Of a stretch of 64,000 nt of DNA, positions 33,984-43,939 are shown in pieces. Position 1 is the stretch's first letter. Every line of letters begins with the position of its first letter. Origin of the DNA: Bacteroides sp. ET71 (GTDB taxonomy: Bacteria; Bacteroidota; Bacteroidia; Bacteroidales; Bacteroidaceae). Location: NCBI RefSeq assembly GCF_023336905.1, contig NZ_JAMBLS010000003.1:1-64000 (forward strand). The letters run 5' to 3'. A program made the position numbers and the translations under genes. A model generated the notes under the pieces. It searched no databases, was not told the origin of the DNA, and saw only the letters and a program-made list of their open reading frames with translations.

Positions 33984-34315
33984 TACTTAATTTCCTCCCC
34001 TGATTTTTTAGAATAACGAACTAAAGTTTTTTTCCCATTGGGATTCAAAACTTCCTTCCTCCCTACACGAGTAGGCTTTCCTGTCTTCGGATCCACCGGA
34101 TTCAAATTAGAAACATGAATAGCTGCTTCTTGTTTCACAATACCACCTTGCGGATTCTTTGCGCTCGGTCTCGTGCTTTTAGACACCATATTGATACCTT
34201 CAACAATTGCACGATTTTCTTTCACCAAGACCTTCAATACACGACCAGTTTTACCTTTATCTTCACCAGAATTAACGTAAACCGTATCGCCTTTCTTTAT
34301 ATGTAATTTAGCCAT
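33983..34315 (-). CDS. rplX: 50S ribosomal protein L24
   Basis: L24 starts 50S assembly. The 110-residue protein begins with a KOW motif ([20 protein letters not shown], about 6-25) and has the typical [12 protein letters not shown] segment. It ends in a one-base overlap with rplE. Confidence 0.98.
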   Translation of the reverse strand: MAKLHIKKGDTVYVNSGEDKGKTGRVLKVLVKENRAIVEGINMVSKSTRPSAKNPQGGIVKQEAAIHVSNLNPVDPKTGKPTRVGRKEVLNPNGKKTLVRYSKKSGEEIK

Positions 34316-34334
34316 TACTTAAATTATTACAGAT

Positions 34335-34700
34335 TTAAAGCACTTCAGGAGCAAGTGAAACAACCTTCATGTTAGTGGCGCGAAGTTCACGAGCCACCGG
34401 TCCAAAGATACGGCTACCGCGAATTTCGCCAGCATTGTTTAACAATACGCAAGCATTATCATCGAAACGGATATAAGATCCATCAGGACGCCGTATTTCC
34501 TTTTTAGTACGCACGATCAAAGCTTTTGACACTGCACCTTTTTTAATATCACTCGAAGGGATGACGCTCTTTACTGAAACGACAATCACATCACCCACTG
34601 AAGCATAACGACGCCCCGTACCACCCAAAACACGGATGCAAAGAGCCTCCTTAGCTCCACTGTTATCACATACTGTAAGTCTGGATTCTGCCTGTATCAT
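34335..34700 (-). CDS. rplN: 50S ribosomal protein L14
   Basis: L14 sits at the subunit interface. The 121-residue protein starts [20 protein letters not shown] and ends with [17 protein letters not shown], both family hallmarks. It is the first gene of the classical spc set but is only 2 bp from rpsQ, so no separate promoter is expected. Confidence 0.98.
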   Translation of the reverse strand: MIQAESRLTVCDNSGAKEALCIRVLGGTGRRYASVGDVIVVSVKSVIPSSDIKKGAVSKALIVRTKKEIRRPDGSYIRFDDNACVLLNNAGEIRGSRIFGPVARELRATNMKVVSLAPEVL

Positions 34701-34702
34701 AA

Positions 34703-34972
34703 TTACTTAACCTTTTCAACTATTTCTACTACTCTCCATCTCTTAGTCTTACTCAAAGGACGAGTTTCCATGATCCGTACAGTATCACCGATATTACACT
34801 CATTCTTCTCATCATGGGCATGGTATTTCTTCGTCTTACTAACGAATTTCCCATAAATAGGGTGTTTTTCCTTAAACTTAGCAGCAACAGTAACAGTCTT
34901 ATCCATCTTGTTGCTGAGCACAACACCCGTTCTTTCTTTTCTTAAGTTTCTTGCTTCCATCAAACTCATCAT
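34703..34972 (-). CDS. rpsQ: 30S ribosomal protein S17
   Basis: S17 is a primary 16S rRNA-binding protein with an OB fold. The frame starts with ATG 34972, which overlaps the rpmC stop codon as ATGA. An in-frame ATG at 34960 gives the more family-like [12 protein letters not shown] start. The [20 protein letters not shown] block near the end is diagnostic. Confidence 0.95.
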   Translation of the reverse strand: MMSLMEARNLRKERTGVVLSNKMDKTVTVAAKFKEKHPIYGKFVSKTKKYHAHDEKNECNIGDTVRIMETRPLSKTKRWRVVEIVEKVK

Positions 34973-35166
34973 TTATTATTAAGTTCTCTTTGGCGTAACT
35001 CTGTTTTCATACGCGCAATAGTTTTGCGCAACTGTCTGATTTGAGCAGGATTATCCAAAGGAGAAATAGCATGATTCAAAACCATTTGCTGATAATTAGC
35101 CACTTCTGCTTCTACCCTTTCTTTCAAATCGCCGGTAGTCAATTCTCTAATTTCTGCTATCTTCAT
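34969..35166 (-). CDS. rpmC: 50S ribosomal protein L29
   Basis: L29 lies near the tunnel exit. The 65-residue, two-helix protein starts [17 protein letters not shown] and contains [20 protein letters not shown]. It overlaps rpsQ by four bases. Confidence 0.97.
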   Translation of the reverse strand: MKIAEIRELTTGDLKERVEAEVANYQQMVLNHAISPLDNPAQIRQLRKTIARMKTELRQRELNNK

Positions 35167-35171
35167 ACCAC

Positions 35172-35606
35172 TTACGCATTTTGATTTTGAATATCATAAT
35201 CACGTCTTACAACGAACTTCGTTGTGATAGGCAATTTCTGTGCAGCCAGACGCAAAGCTTCTTTTGCTATTTCATAGGAAACACCTTCTGCCTCTATCAA
35301 GATTCGGCCCGGAGTAACAGGGGCTACAAAACCCTCAGGATTACCTTTACCTTTACCCATACGAACATCAGCAGGCTTTCTTGTGATAGGCTTATCGGGG
35401 AATATACGAATCCAAATCTGTCCTTGACGTTGCATATATCTTGTCACAGCGACACGTGCTGCTTCTATCTGACGGCCAGTAATCCACTTCGTTTCCATGG
35501 CCTTGATGCCAAAAGAGCCGAAAGCCAATTGGGTACCTCTCTGAGCATTCCCTTTCTGGCGTCCTTTCTGTTGTCTTCTGAATTTTGTTTTCTTCGGTTG
35601 TAACAT
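35172..35606 (-). CDS. rplP: 50S ribosomal protein L16
   Basis: L16 lies near the A-site tRNA elbow and peptidyl transferase centre. The 144-residue protein starts [16 protein letters not shown] and has the conserved [20 protein letters not shown] and [15 protein letters not shown] blocks. Confidence 0.98.
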   Translation of the reverse strand: MLQPKKTKFRRQQKGRQKGNAQRGTQLAFGSFGIKAMETKWITGRQIEAARVAVTRYMQRQGQIWIRIFPDKPITRKPADVRMGKGKGNPEGFVAPVTPGRILIEAEGVSYEIAKEALRLAAQKLPITTKFVVRRDYDIQNQNA

Positions 35607-35628
35607 AATTCCTAAAAAGTCAAATCAG

Positions 35629-36360
35629 TTAGCGATTGTTATTTTTCTTTCTTTTGAAGTTACGACCACCGTTGTTGCCCATATTTCCTGGGCGGCCATT
35701 GTCTTTCTGAGTAAAGTTAGGAGCCAATTCTCTCTTGCCATAAACTTCACCTCGGCAAATCCAAACTTTAACACCCAAAACGCCGACTTTTGTCAAAGCC
35801 TCTGTGTGGCAGTAATCAATGTCAGCTCTAAATGTATGCAACGGAGTTCTTCCTTCTTTAAACATCTCTGAGCGCGCAATCTCAGCGCCATTCAAACGTC
35901 CCGAGATTTGAATTTTAATACCTTCCGCACCCATTCTCATGGTGTTGGCGATAGCCATTTTGATAGCACGACGGTATGCCATCTTTCCTTCAACCTGACG
36001 TGCCACATTATTAGCCACGATAACAGCATCGAGTTCAGGTCTCTTAACTTCAAAGATATTGATCTGAATATCCTTATCAGTAATTTTCTTCAGTTCTTCT
36101 TTCAGTTTGTCAACTTCCTGGCCACCTTTACCAATGATAAGACCCGGGCGCGCAGTACATACTGTAATAGTCACCAGCTTCAGTGTACGCTCTATAACAA
36201 TTCGTGATACGCTGGCCTTTGCAAGTCTGGCGTTCAAATATTTACGGATTTTGCTATCTTCCAGCAAAGAATCTCCGTAGTTTTTACCACCATACCAATT
36301 GGAATCCCAACCTCTGATAATTCCCAAACGGTTGCTTATTGGATTAACTTTTTGTCCCAT
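35629..36360 (-). CDS. rpsC: 30S ribosomal protein S3
   Basis: S3 lines the mRNA entry channel. The 243-residue protein has the [13 protein letters not shown] start, a KH domain with [15 protein letters not shown] (about 75-90), and the [12 protein letters not shown] block. The C-terminal tail is Asn-, Gly- and Lys-rich. Confidence 0.98.
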   Translation of the reverse strand: MGQKVNPISNRLGIIRGWDSNWYGGKNYGDSLLEDSKIRKYLNARLAKASVSRIVIERTLKLVTITVCTARPGLIIGKGGQEVDKLKEELKKITDKDIQINIFEVKRPELDAVIVANNVARQVEGKMAYRRAIKMAIANTMRMGAEGIKIQISGRLNGAEIARSEMFKEGRTPLHTFRADIDYCHTEALTKVGVLGVKVWICRGEVYGKRELAPNFTQKDNGRPGNMGNNGGRNFKRKKNNNR

Positions 36361-36367
36361 TTAAACC

Positions 36368-36778
36368 TTAATTTTGATCTTCGTTATTACTTTTAGAACC
36401 AACGAACAAAGTCACGTGATTTGAACGCTTACGAATTCTGTAACCTCTACCTTGCGGAGCGGGACGCATTCTCTTCAGCGTAGCACCGCCATCAACATAA
36501 ATTTTAGTTACATACAACTCACCACTTTCAGCCTTACGTTCATTTTTCTGTTCCCAGTTAGCAATTGCAGAGCGTAACAGCTTTTCTACTCTCGCAGCGG
36601 CTTCTTTAGAAGAGAACTTCAAAACGCCCAATGCCCTATTGACTTCCATTCCACGAATCATGTCAGCCACAAGGCGCATTTTACGAGGGGAAGTAGGAAC
36701 ATTCTGCAATCTTGCAAAATACATGGTTTTAAGGGCTTCTTTTCTTTTTTCAGCCGATATTTTTTTTCTTGCTCCCAT
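36368..36778 (-). CDS. rplV: 50S ribosomal protein L22
   Basis: L22 reaches into the exit tunnel by a long hairpin. The 136-residue protein has a basic N-terminal extension, the [16 protein letters not shown] block and the tunnel-tip region [18 protein letters not shown]. The tip shows no gap like those of macrolide-resistant mutants. Confidence 0.97.
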   Translation of the reverse strand: MGARKKISAEKRKEALKTMYFARLQNVPTSPRKMRLVADMIRGMEVNRALGVLKFSSKEAAARVEKLLRSAIANWEQKNERKAESGELYVTKIYVDGGATLKRMRPAPQGRGYRIRKRSNHVTLFVGSKSNNEDQN

Positions 36779-36815
36779 TATATTTATCTCTTTTTATTTC
36801 AATTAAAACCTGTTC

Positions 36816-37085
36816 TTATTTTTTCTTGTTACCTGCATGGCCTCTGAACGTACGCGTAGGGGCAAACTCGCCCAGCTTATGTCCAACCATATTTTCCGTA
36901 ACATAAACAGGAATGAATTTATTTCCATTGTGAACTGCAACGGTATGCCCAACAAAATCAGGCGAAATCATTGAAGCTCTGGCCCAAGTCTTGACAACTA
37001 CTTTCTTGCCACTTTCATTCATGGCAAGAATTTTCTTTTCAAGCTTGACATTAATATACGGACCTTTTTTTAATGAACGACTCAT
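36816..37085 (-). CDS. rpsS: 30S ribosomal protein S19
   Basis: S19 lies in the 30S head near S13. The 89-residue protein starts [19 protein letters not shown] and ends with [21 protein letters not shown], as expected. Confidence 0.98.
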   Translation of the reverse strand: MSRSLKKGPYINVKLEKKILAMNESGKKVVVKTWARASMISPDFVGHTVAVHNGNKFIPVYVTENMVGHKLGEFAPTRTFRGHAGNKKK

Positions 37086-37105
37086 AAATTACTCAATTAA
37101 TCAGG

Positions 37106-37930
37106 TTACTTCTTTCTTCTCTCTATGATATACTTAGACGACTGTTTCTTTGGAGCTCTTGTCTTCAAGCCCTTAGCATACAAGCCCTTGCGGGATCTCG
37201 GATGTCCACCTGAAGCACGTCCTTCACCACCACCCATCGGGTGATCTACCGGGTTCATAACAACACCACGGTTACGGGGACGACGTCCCATCCAACGAGT
37301 GCGACCAGCCTTACCTGAGCTTTCCAGGCCGTGATCTGAATTACCAACGCTACCTACCGTAGCCTTGCAAGTACACAAGATCTGGCGAAGCTCACCTGAA
37401 GGTAATTTGATAACACAATATTTACCTTCTCTTGAGGTCAACTGAGCAAAGTTACCGGCTGAACGGACCAAAGCAGCGCCTTGTCCCGGACGCAATTCAA
37501 TGTTATGAATCACGGTACCAACCGGAATATTCTGAAGAGGAAGTGCGTTTCCTATTTCAGGAGCCGCATTTTCACCTGACATCACAGTCGCTCCTACTTT
37601 CAAGCCATTGGGAGCAATAATATATCTTTTTTCACCGTCTGCATAATACAACAATGCGATACGAGCCGAACGGTTCGGATCGTACTCGATTGTTTTCACT
37701 ACAGCCGGCACACCGTCTTTATTTCTCTTGAAGTCAACAATACGAATCACCTTCTTATGACCGCCACCAATATAACGCATGGTCATCTTACCTTCGTTGT
37801 TACGGCCACCTGAGGATTTCTTACCAAATACAAGAGACTTTTCTGGTACCCGTGCAGTAATTTCTTCGAAAGTACCAATAATTTTATGTCTTTGCCCCGG
37901 TGTTGTGGGCTTAAATTTACGTACTGCCAT
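37106..37930 (-). CDS. rplB: 50S ribosomal protein L2
   Basis: L2 is needed for subunit joining and peptidyl transferase function. The 274-residue protein has the N-terminal OB-like and SH3-like domains and the conserved [20 protein letters not shown] segment near residue 224, with the functional histidine. Confidence 0.98.
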   Translation of the reverse strand: MAVRKFKPTTPGQRHKIIGTFEEITARVPEKSLVFGKKSSGGRNNEGKMTMRYIGGGHKKVIRIVDFKRNKDGVPAVVKTIEYDPNRSARIALLYYADGEKRYIIAPNGLKVGATVMSGENAAPEIGNALPLQNIPVGTVIHNIELRPGQGAALVRSAGNFAQLTSREGKYCVIKLPSGELRQILCTCKATVGSVGNSDHGLESSGKAGRTRWMGRRPRNRGVVMNPVDHPMGGGEGRASGGHPRSRKGLYAKGLKTRAPKKQSSKYIIERRKK

Positions 37931-37935
37931 TTCTA

Positions 37936-38229
37936 TTAAATATTGCTATAAAAATCAATCGTATCTCCTTCTTTCAACGTTACAATAGCTTTCTTATAAG
38001 CATTCGTACGTCCATTAATGAGACCTGCCTTCGTATAACGAGCCTTGCTTTTACCAGCGTAACGGATGGTATTAACATCCAATACTGTTACATTGTAAAG
38101 GGCTTCTACTTCTTTCTTAATTTCCAATTTATTAGCGTCAGGACGCACAATAAAACCGAAACGGTTGTTAGCCTTATCGGTTATAGCAGTCATTTTCTCT
38201 GTCACTAACGGTTTAATAATAATTCCCAT
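37936..38229 (-). CDS. rplW: 50S ribosomal protein L23
   Basis: L23 is a docking site at the tunnel exit for trigger factor and SRP. The 97-residue protein starts [17 protein letters not shown]. An AGGAGG Shine-Dalgarno-like sequence lies inside the end of rplD about 8 bp before the ATG. Confidence 0.98.
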   Translation of the reverse strand: MGIIIKPLVTEKMTAITDKANNRFGFIVRPDANKLEIKKEVEALYNVTVLDVNTIRYAGKSKARYTKAGLINGRTNAYKKAIVTLKEGDTIDFYSNI

Positions 38230-38232
38230 TAT

Positions 38233-38871
38233 TTAAGCCTCCTTTTTACTTAAGATATTGTCAATGGCAGAAAGAGCGTTCTCTGTAAGCACAAGAACCC
38301 CTGCATCCAATACACGATAAGTGTTTAGACCAGAGACTGTCTGCACATTTGCCCTTTTCAAATTACGAGCCGACAAATATACGTTTTTATTTGCATCCGG
38401 GAAAACCATAAGGAGCTTCTGATCAGAAACTTTAAGATTTTTTGTGATATCAACAAATTCCTTGGTCTTCGGAGCATCAAAAGTGAAATCCTCGATGACG
38501 ATGATTGCATTATTCTGAGCCTTGTAAGAAAGTGCGGATTTACGAGCCAAAGCTTTCACTTTCTTATTCAGCTTGAAGAAATAATCGCGAGGCTTAGGAC
38601 CAAATACCCGGCCGCCACCTACCAATACAGGCGAGTTCATGTCACCACGACGTGCACCGCCACCACCTTTCTGGCGACCAATCTTGCGCGTAGAACCACT
38701 GATTTCGCTTCTTTCCTTAGACTTGTGTGTGCCCTGACGCTGGTTAGCCATGAACTGCTTAACATCCAAGTAAATAGCGTGGTCGTTGGGCTCAATTCCG
38801 AAGATAGATTCGTTTAACGTAACCTTTCTTCCAGTGTCTTCACCTTTAATGTTATATACGTTAACTTCCAT
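38233..38871 (-). CDS. rplD: 50S ribosomal protein L4
   Basis: L4 lines the exit tunnel and in E. coli represses the S10 operon. The 212-residue protein has the basic tunnel loop ([20 protein letters not shown], about 66-85) and C-terminal [17 protein letters not shown]. It overlaps rplC by one base. Confidence 0.98.
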   Translation of the reverse strand: MEVNVYNIKGEDTGRKVTLNESIFGIEPNDHAIYLDVKQFMANQRQGTHKSKERSEISGSTRKIGRQKGGGGARRGDMNSPVLVGGGRVFGPKPRDYFFKLNKKVKALARKSALSYKAQNNAIIVIEDFTFDAPKTKEFVDITKNLKVSDQKLLMVFPDANKNVYLSARNLKRANVQTVSGLNTYRVLDAGVLVLTENALSAIDNILSKKEA

Positions 38872-39488
38872 TATTTCTCAATTATTACGATTGAACCTTT
38901 GCAACCAGGAACAGAGCCCTTGATCAAGAGCAGATTGTGTTCCGCGATTACTTTTAATACTTGCAGGTTTTGAACAGTCACCCTGTTGCCACCCATCTGT
39001 CCACCCATGCGCATGCCTTTGAAGACTTTTGCAGGATAAGAACAAGCACCAATAGAACCCGGCTTACGTGCGCGGTTGTGCTGACCGTGAGTGGTCTGGC
39101 CGACACCGCCAAAGCCATGCCTCTTAACTACACCTTGGAAACCTTTACCTTTCGAAGTGCCGATGACGTCAACAAATGCAGCGTCATTAAACAGTTCAAC
39201 GGTTACGGTATCACCCAGATTCAATTCTGTTTCAAATTCTTTGAACTCAGCCAAGTGTTTCTTGGGAGTTACTCCGGCCTTTTTGAAATGGCCCATCAAA
39301 GGCTTCGTCGTATGCTTTTCTTTCTTTTCCTGAAAGCCCAGCTGAACGGCTGCATAGCCGTCTTTTTCTACGGTCTTCACCTGAGTAACTACACAAGGAC
39401 CTGCTTCGATAACAGTGCATGGTACATTCTTACCCTCGGCACTGAAAACGGATGTCATTCCGATTTTTTTTCCTAATAATCCTGGCAT
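38871..39488 (-). CDS. rplC: 50S ribosomal protein L3
   Basis: L3 starts 50S assembly and reaches toward the peptidyl transferase centre. The 205-residue protein starts [15 protein letters not shown] and carries the central [22 protein letters not shown] loop region (about 118-140). Confidence 0.98.
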   Translation of the reverse strand: MPGLLGKKIGMTSVFSAEGKNVPCTVIEAGPCVVTQVKTVEKDGYAAVQLGFQEKKEKHTTKPLMGHFKKAGVTPKKHLAEFKEFETELNLGDTVTVELFNDAAFVDVIGTSKGKGFQGVVKRHGFGGVGQTTHGQHNRARKPGSIGACSYPAKVFKGMRMGGQMGGNRVTVQNLQVLKVIAEHNLLLIKGSVPGCKGSIVIIEK

Positions 39489-39510
39489 TTCACTAAAAAA
39501 TTTAATTCAC

Positions 39511-39816
39511 TTACACTTTGATTTCTACTTCCACACCACTGGGCAATTCCAGCTTCATCAGCGCGTCAACGGTCTTGGCAGTCGAGCTGTAAATATCGAT
39601 CAATCTCTTATAAGAAGAAAGCTCGAACTGTTCACGTGACTTCTTGTTAACGAAAGTCGAACGGTTTACCGTAAAAATACGTTTGTGCGTAGGCAGAGGA
39701 ATAGGGCCACTTACGATAGCACCTGTTGCTTTCACCGTTCTAACAATCTTTTCGGCCGACTTGTCCACCAAGTTGTGGTCGTAAGATTTCAGTTTGATTC
39801 TGATTTTCTGACTCAT
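39511..39816 (-). CDS. rpsJ: 30S ribosomal protein S10
   Basis: S10 is a 30S head protein and also acts as NusE in antitermination. The 101-residue protein starts [20 protein letters not shown] and contains [17 protein letters not shown]. It follows fusA after an 87-bp gap with a strong hairpin. Confidence 0.98.
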   Translation of the reverse strand: MSQKIRIKLKSYDHNLVDKSAEKIVRTVKATGAIVSGPIPLPTHKRIFTVNRSTFVNKKSREQFELSSYKRLIDIYSSTAKTVDALMKLELPSGVEVEIKV

Positions 39817-39850
39817 TTTCGTTTTTTAATTAAACATTTATACTTACAAG

Positions 39851-39889
39851 AGCGCCGCAGGTTAAGAGTCATACGCTAACCTGCGGGCT
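39851..39889 (-). promoter_or_regulatory. Hairpin in the fusA-rpsJ gap, possible S10 leader structure
   Basis: CCGCAGGTTA and TAACCTGCGG are perfect 10-bp arms around a 12-nt loop, extended by AGC/GCT with one bulged base. No T-run follows, so a leader, processing or stability element is more likely than a terminator. Confidence 0.55.
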
Positions 39890-39903
39890 CAGTTTGATTT
39901 TTA

Positions 39904-42021
39904 TTAAAGCAAATCAGCACGTCCTTTGACTTCTTCCAGCACAGCCTTCGCAATCGAAGTGGATACTTGTGCGTGGTGGTCGTAAGTCATGGAAGAGGTG
40001 GCACGGCCAGAAGTAATGGTACGCAAGGCTGTTACATAGCCGAACATTTCTGCCAGGGGCACCATAGCCTTGACGATACGGGCACCCGAGCGGCTGGATT
40101 CCATGCCTTCTACCTGGCCACGGCGCTTGTTCAAGTCACCGATTACGTCACCCATGTTTTCTTCCGGAGTAACGACCTCCAGCTTCATGATGGGCTCCAT
40201 CAGCACGGGACCTGCCTTAGCACAAGCGTTCTTGTAGGCCTGGATAGCGCAGATTTCGAACGAGAGCTGGTCGGAGTCTACGGGGTGGAACGAACCATCC
40301 AGCAGCGTCACCTTCAAGCTGTCCATCGGGAAGCCGGCCAGCACGCCATTCTTCATGGCAGTCTGGAAGCCCTTCTGAACAGAAGGAATGAATTCCTTAG
40401 GAATGTTACCGCCCGTCACTTCGTTGATGAACTGCAGGCCACCTTCCTTGAAGTCTTCATCTACCGGACCAACATTTACAATGATGTCGGCGAACTTACC
40501 GCGACCACCGGACTGCTTCTTATAGACTTCGCGCAGGTTAACGGTCTTCGTGATAGCTTCCTTGTAGTTAACCTGAGGCTTACCTTGATTACATTCAACC
40601 TTGAACTCACGTTTCAGACGGTCGATGATGATATCCAAGTGAAGCTCACCCATACCCGAGATAACGGTCTGACCGGTTTGCTCGTCGGTACGAACCGTAA
40701 AGGTCGGGTCTTCTTCAGCCAACTTGGCCAAGCCGTTGGACAGTTTGTCCATGTCCTTCTGCGTCTTGGGCTCCACTGCGATACCGATAACGGGTTCGGG
40801 GAAGTCCATAGACTCAAGCACAATCGGAGCGGTCTCGTCGCAGAGCGTATCGCCTGTACGGATGTCCTTGAATCCAACGCCTGCGCCTATATCGCCGGCA
40901 GAAATCAGTTCTACGGGATTCTGCTTGTTGGAGTGCATCTGGAACAAACGGGAAACGCGTTCCTTTTTGCCCGAGCGGCTGTTGTAGATATAAGAACCGG
41001 CTTCTACCTTACCGGAATATACGCGGAAGAAAGTCAGACGACCTACATAGGGGTCGGTAGCAATCTTAAAGGCCAGGGCCGCCGTCTTTTCATCTTCATC
41101 CGGCTTGCGGTCTTCTTCAGCTCCGGTATTAGGATTGGTACCCACGATGTTCGGAGTATCCAGCGGAGAAGGCAAGAATGCGCAGACGTAATCGAGCAGC
41201 GTCTGTACGCCTTTATTCTTGAAGGAAGAGCCGCACAGCATGGGAACAATCTCCATCTTCAGCGTTCCGGCACGAAGTGCACGCAAGATTTCCTCTTCTG
41301 TAATAGTAGAAGGATCATCAAAATACTTCTCCATCAGCGCATCGTCAAACTCAGCCACGGTTTCGAGCATTTTGCCTCTCCACTCTTCGGCTTCGTCTTT
41401 CAGGTTGGCCGGGATTTCTTCTACATCGTAGTCTGCGCCCATGGTCTCATCGTGCCACAGGATAGCTTTCATCTTTATCAGGTCGACTACGCCCTTGAAG
41501 TTTTCCTCTGCGCCGATAGGTATTACCACGGCACAAGGATTGGCACCGAGAATCTCCTTCATCTGGCGGAGTACTTCAAAGAAGTCTGCGCCCGAACGGT
41601 CCATCTTGTTCACATAGCCGATACGGGGAACATTGTATTTATCGGCCTGACGCCATACGGTTTCAGACTGAGGCTCAACGCCACCCACGGCACAGTAAGT
41701 TGCCACGGCACCGTCCAGCACGCGCAATGAGCGTTCTACTTCGGCCGTGAAGTCCACGTGTCCCGGAGTGTCAATCAAGTTGATTTTGTATTTATGCCCT
41801 GCATAGTTCCAGTAAGTCGTGGTAGCAGCAGAGGTAATCGTGATACCACGCTCTTGCTCCTGTTCCATCCAGTCCATCGTAGCGGCACCGTCATGAACTT
41901 CGCCAATCTTGTGCGTCAAACCCGTATAGAACAGGATACGTTCAGAAGTGGTAGTCTTACCGGCATCGATGTGGGCCATGATACCGATATTACGCGTCAA
42001 ATGTAAATCTTGCTTTGCCAT
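39904..42021 (-). CDS. fusA: Elongation factor G
   Basis: EF-G is the GTPase that drives ribosomal translocation. The 705-residue protein has G1 AHIDAGKTT (about 16-24), DTPGHVDF, and NKMD, then domains II to V with the [12 protein letters not shown] block near the end. It lies between rpsG and rpsJ in the str-S10 transcript. A weak AAAGGA lies about 7 bp before its start. Confidence 0.98.
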   Translation of the reverse strand: MAKQDLHLTRNIGIMAHIDAGKTTTSERILFYTGLTHKIGEVHDGAATMDWMEQEQERGITITSAATTTYWNYAGHKYKINLIDTPGHVDFTAEVERSLRVLDGAVATYCAVGGVEPQSETVWRQADKYNVPRIGYVNKMDRSGADFFEVLRQMKEILGANPCAVVIPIGAEENFKGVVDLIKMKAILWHDETMGADYDVEEIPANLKDEAEEWRGKMLETVAEFDDALMEKYFDDPSTITEEEILRALRAGTLKMEIVPMLCGSSFKNKGVQTLLDYVCAFLPSPLDTPNIVGTNPNTGAEEDRKPDEDEKTAALAFKIATDPYVGRLTFFRVYSGKVEAGSYIYNSRSGKKERVSRLFQMHSNKQNPVELISAGDIGAGVGFKDIRTGDTLCDETAPIVLESMDFPEPVIGIAVEPKTQKDMDKLSNGLAKLAEEDPTFTVRTDEQTGQTVISGMGELHLDIIIDRLKREFKVECNQGKPQVNYKEAITKTVNLREVYKKQSGGRGKFADIIVNVGPVDEDFKEGGLQFINEVTGGNIPKEFIPSVQKGFQTAMKNGVLAGFPMDSLKVTLLDGSFHPVDSDQLSFEICAIQAYKNACAKAGPVLMEPIMKLEVVTPEENMGDVIGDLNKRRGQVEGMESSRSGARIVKAMVPLAEMFGYVTALRTITSGRATSSMTYDHHAQVSTSIAKAVLEEVKGRADLL

Positions 42022-42077
42022 TTATTATCCTTTTCTTAAATAAGTTTCGTCATTCTTCAAGATTACAGCCGGAGCTA

Positions 42078-42554
42078 TCAGAAGCGGAAGTGAGCAAATG
42101 CACGGTTGGCTTCGGCCATGCGGTGCATGTCTTCCTTGCGCTTGAAGGCGCCACCTTGTTCATTATAGGCATCCATGATTTCGGCAGCCAGTTTGTCGGC
42201 CATAGACTTGCCGCCACGTTTGCGGGCGAAGTTAATCAGGTTTTTCATAGAAACTGACTCCTTACGTTCGGGACGGATTTCTGTCGGAACTTGGAACGTA
42301 GCACCACCTACACGGCGGGACTTCACCTCCACCTGGGGAGTCACATTGTCCAAAGCTTTCTTCCAGATTTCGAGAGGAGTCTTTTCCTCGTTCTGCATTT
42401 TGTTCTTCACTGTTTCCAAAGCGGCGTAGAAAATCTCATAAGAAGTATTCTTCTTGCCATCATACATCAGATGGTTCACGAACTTGGAAACCTTCACATC
42501 ATTGAACACGGGATCCGGCAGGATAACGCGTTTCTTCGGTTTTGCTTTTCTCAT
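42078..42554 (-). CDS. rpsG: 30S ribosomal protein S7
   Basis: S7 organises the 3' domain of 16S rRNA and in E. coli represses the str operon. The 158-residue protein has the [12 protein letters not shown] and [15 protein letters not shown] blocks. A 148-bp gap separates it from rpsL. Confidence 0.98.
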   Translation of the reverse strand: MRKAKPKKRVILPDPVFNDVKVSKFVNHLMYDGKKNTSYEIFYAALETVKNKMQNEEKTPLEIWKKALDNVTPQVEVKSRRVGGATFQVPTEIRPERKESVSMKNLINFARKRGGKSMADKLAAEIMDAYNEQGGAFKRKEDMHRMAEANRAFAHFRF

Positions 42555-42702
42555 TTCTGTTAAGAATAATGTTTCGTTCTTGGTTGCTTGCCTCTGTCGT
42601 CTTCAACTTCCCCACCGGGAAATTTACTCAACCGTCAATATCTCCAAGTAAACTGAAACGTAATGGTTTTACTTTCGGTTTATCTATTACTAAAACTGCT
42701 TG

Positions 42703-43104
42703 TTATTTCTTCTTAGCGGGAGCAGCCTGACCCGGTTTCGGACGCTTGGCGCCATATTTGGAACGTCTCTGTGTACGCCCGGCCACGCCAGCCGTATCCA
42801 ACGTGCCGCGAACGATGTGGTAACGTACACCCGGCAGGTCTTTCACACGACCGCCACGCACCAGCACGATGGAGTGCTCCTGCAGGTTGTGACCTTCGCC
42901 CGGAATGTAAGAGTTCACTTCCTTACCATTGGTCAAACGCACACGGGCTACTTTACGCATAGCCGAATTAGGTTTTTTCGGAGTGGTTGTGTACACTCTC
43001 ACGCAAACGCCGCGTCTCTGAGGGCATGAATCCAGCGCGGGAGACTTACTTTTGTCCACCAGCACCTGACGGCCCTTTCTTACTAATTGCTGAATTGTAG
43101 GCAT
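42703..43104 (-). CDS. rpsL: 30S ribosomal protein S12
   Basis: S12 is part of the decoding centre. The 133-residue protein has the [14 protein letters not shown] and [12 protein letters not shown] blocks. Lysines at the two main streptomycin-resistance positions (in [10 protein letters not shown] and GRVKDLPGV) are wild type. It is the first gene of the long str-S10-spc-alpha unit. Confidence 0.98.
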   Translation of the reverse strand: MPTIQQLVRKGRQVLVDKSKSPALDSCPQRRGVCVRVYTTTPKKPNSAMRKVARVRLTNGKEVNSYIPGEGHNLQEHSIVLVRGGRVKDLPGVRYHIVRGTLDTAGVAGRTQRRSKYGAKRPKPGQAAPAKKK

Positions 43105-43167
43105 TTTGATTATTTTTAATTATATGTTAATTTATATATTTTCTCAACTATACACTTTTTCGGGCTG

Positions 43168-43198
43168 CAAAGTTACGAATAAGTTTTGAATAATCAAT
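43168..43198 (-). promoter_or_regulatory. Promoter of the str-S10-spc-alpha operon
   Basis: On the minus strand ATTG, a 19-bp spacer and TAACTTTG match the Bacteroides pattern with one mismatch in the -33 box. The rpsL start codon lies 63 bp downstream. No comparably good promoter was seen between here and rplQ. Confidence 0.7.
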
Positions 43199-43295
43199 GC
43201 ACTACGAATATTTTTTTGAGGAAACGGCCTCCACCTGCCCTGACGATGTGACAAAAGCGTTACTGCGGTCTGCCGGGGCATAGTCTGGCTTGCAA

Positions 43296-43336
43296 GGATT
43301 CTCTCCCAGCAGGCCTGCCAGTTCGAAAGAGAATCC
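43296..43336 (-). terminator. Inverted repeat after the DUF3467 gene, possible terminator
   Basis: GGATTCTCT and AGAGAATCC are perfect 9-bp arms; the interior (CTGGCAGGCCTGCTGG) is itself nearly self-complementary. No T-run follows, so its effect on the downstream str operon is uncertain. Confidence 0.4.
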
Positions 43337-43364
43337 CCGGCAGGAAAGATATCCGGCTGCATGT

Positions 43365-43673
43365 TCACGCCTCGCCCGTCATGTTGGGGAAAGACAGCGC
43401 CTTCTCCTCCGGCATAGAGATAGGGCCGAACGAACGTTCATATTTACCGATATTTTCTTCGAGGGCACGCAGCAAGCGTTTGGCATGTTCAGGCGCAAGA
43501 ATAATACGTGACTGCACGGAAGCTTTAGGCATGCCGGGCAGCACACGCACGAAATCGAGGATAAACTCGGAACTGGAATGGGTAATGACAGCCAGGTTGG
43601 CATACGTGCCCAAGCCGATTTCTTCTTTCAACTCTATCTGCAACTGACCACCTGTGTTTTCTTGGTTTTCCAT
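43365..43673 (-). CDS. DUF3467 domain protein
   Basis: The 102-residue acidic protein matches the DUF3467 family, whose function is not known. Readable features are LQIELKEEIGLGTYANLAVI, FILDFVRVLPG, and a helical stretch APEHAKRLLRALEEN. There is no signal peptide or membrane segment, so it is probably cytoplasmic. It lies alone between the rpoC terminator and the rpsL promoter, with a TATCTTTG box 35 bp upstream. Being placed among translation genes may point to a related role, but that is only inference. Confidence 0.8.
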   Translation of the reverse strand: MENQENTGGQLQIELKEEIGLGTYANLAVITHSSSEFILDFVRVLPGMPKASVQSRIILAPEHAKRLLRALEENIGKYERSFGPISMPEEKALSFPNMTGEA

Positions 43674-43708
43674 ATCTCTACTTCATGATTAATTAGTACA
43701 ACATGGGG

Positions 43709-43716
43709 CAAAGATA
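43709..43716 (-). promoter_or_regulatory. Promoter -7 box of the DUF3467 gene
   Basis: TATCTTTG on the minus strand, 35 bp upstream of the start codon; no clear -33 box. Confidence 0.5.
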
Positions 43717-43866
43717 CACAATTTAAACATGGTCTCCGACGCCGGAAGCCATTTTTTATTTCAGCCGGATGCACTGCGGCGTCGGGAACCGCCCGGAAGA
43801 AGCAGGGCCACGACGAGGAAGAAGCAAGGCTGTCGTGCGACGGAAGCACCGCCCCCCAAAGAAGAA

Positions 43867-43906
43867 GGGAGACAGGGCATGACCAACGTCACGCACCCTG
43901 TCTCCC
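43867..43906 (-). terminator. Intrinsic terminator of the rpoBC operon
   Basis: GGGAGACAGGG and CCCTGTCTCCC are perfect 11-bp arms with a further TGAC/GTCA pairing inside. TTCTTCTTT follows on the minus strand, 33 bp after the rpoC stop codon. Confidence 0.88.
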
Positions 43907-43939
43907 TTCAACAGTTTATAACCTATATTTCAAGTCGGC

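Noticed and set aside
39967-41730. 587-codon frame on the plus strand opposite fusA
   Set aside because: It is an antisense shadow of the highly biased fusA codons. The same applies to long frames opposite hutI, rpoC and hutU.
43144-43368. 74-codon minus-strand frame after the DUF3467 gene
   Set aside because: It would start with GTG overlapping the previous stop, runs through the rpsL promoter and through an inverted repeat, and its protein has no recognisable pattern.
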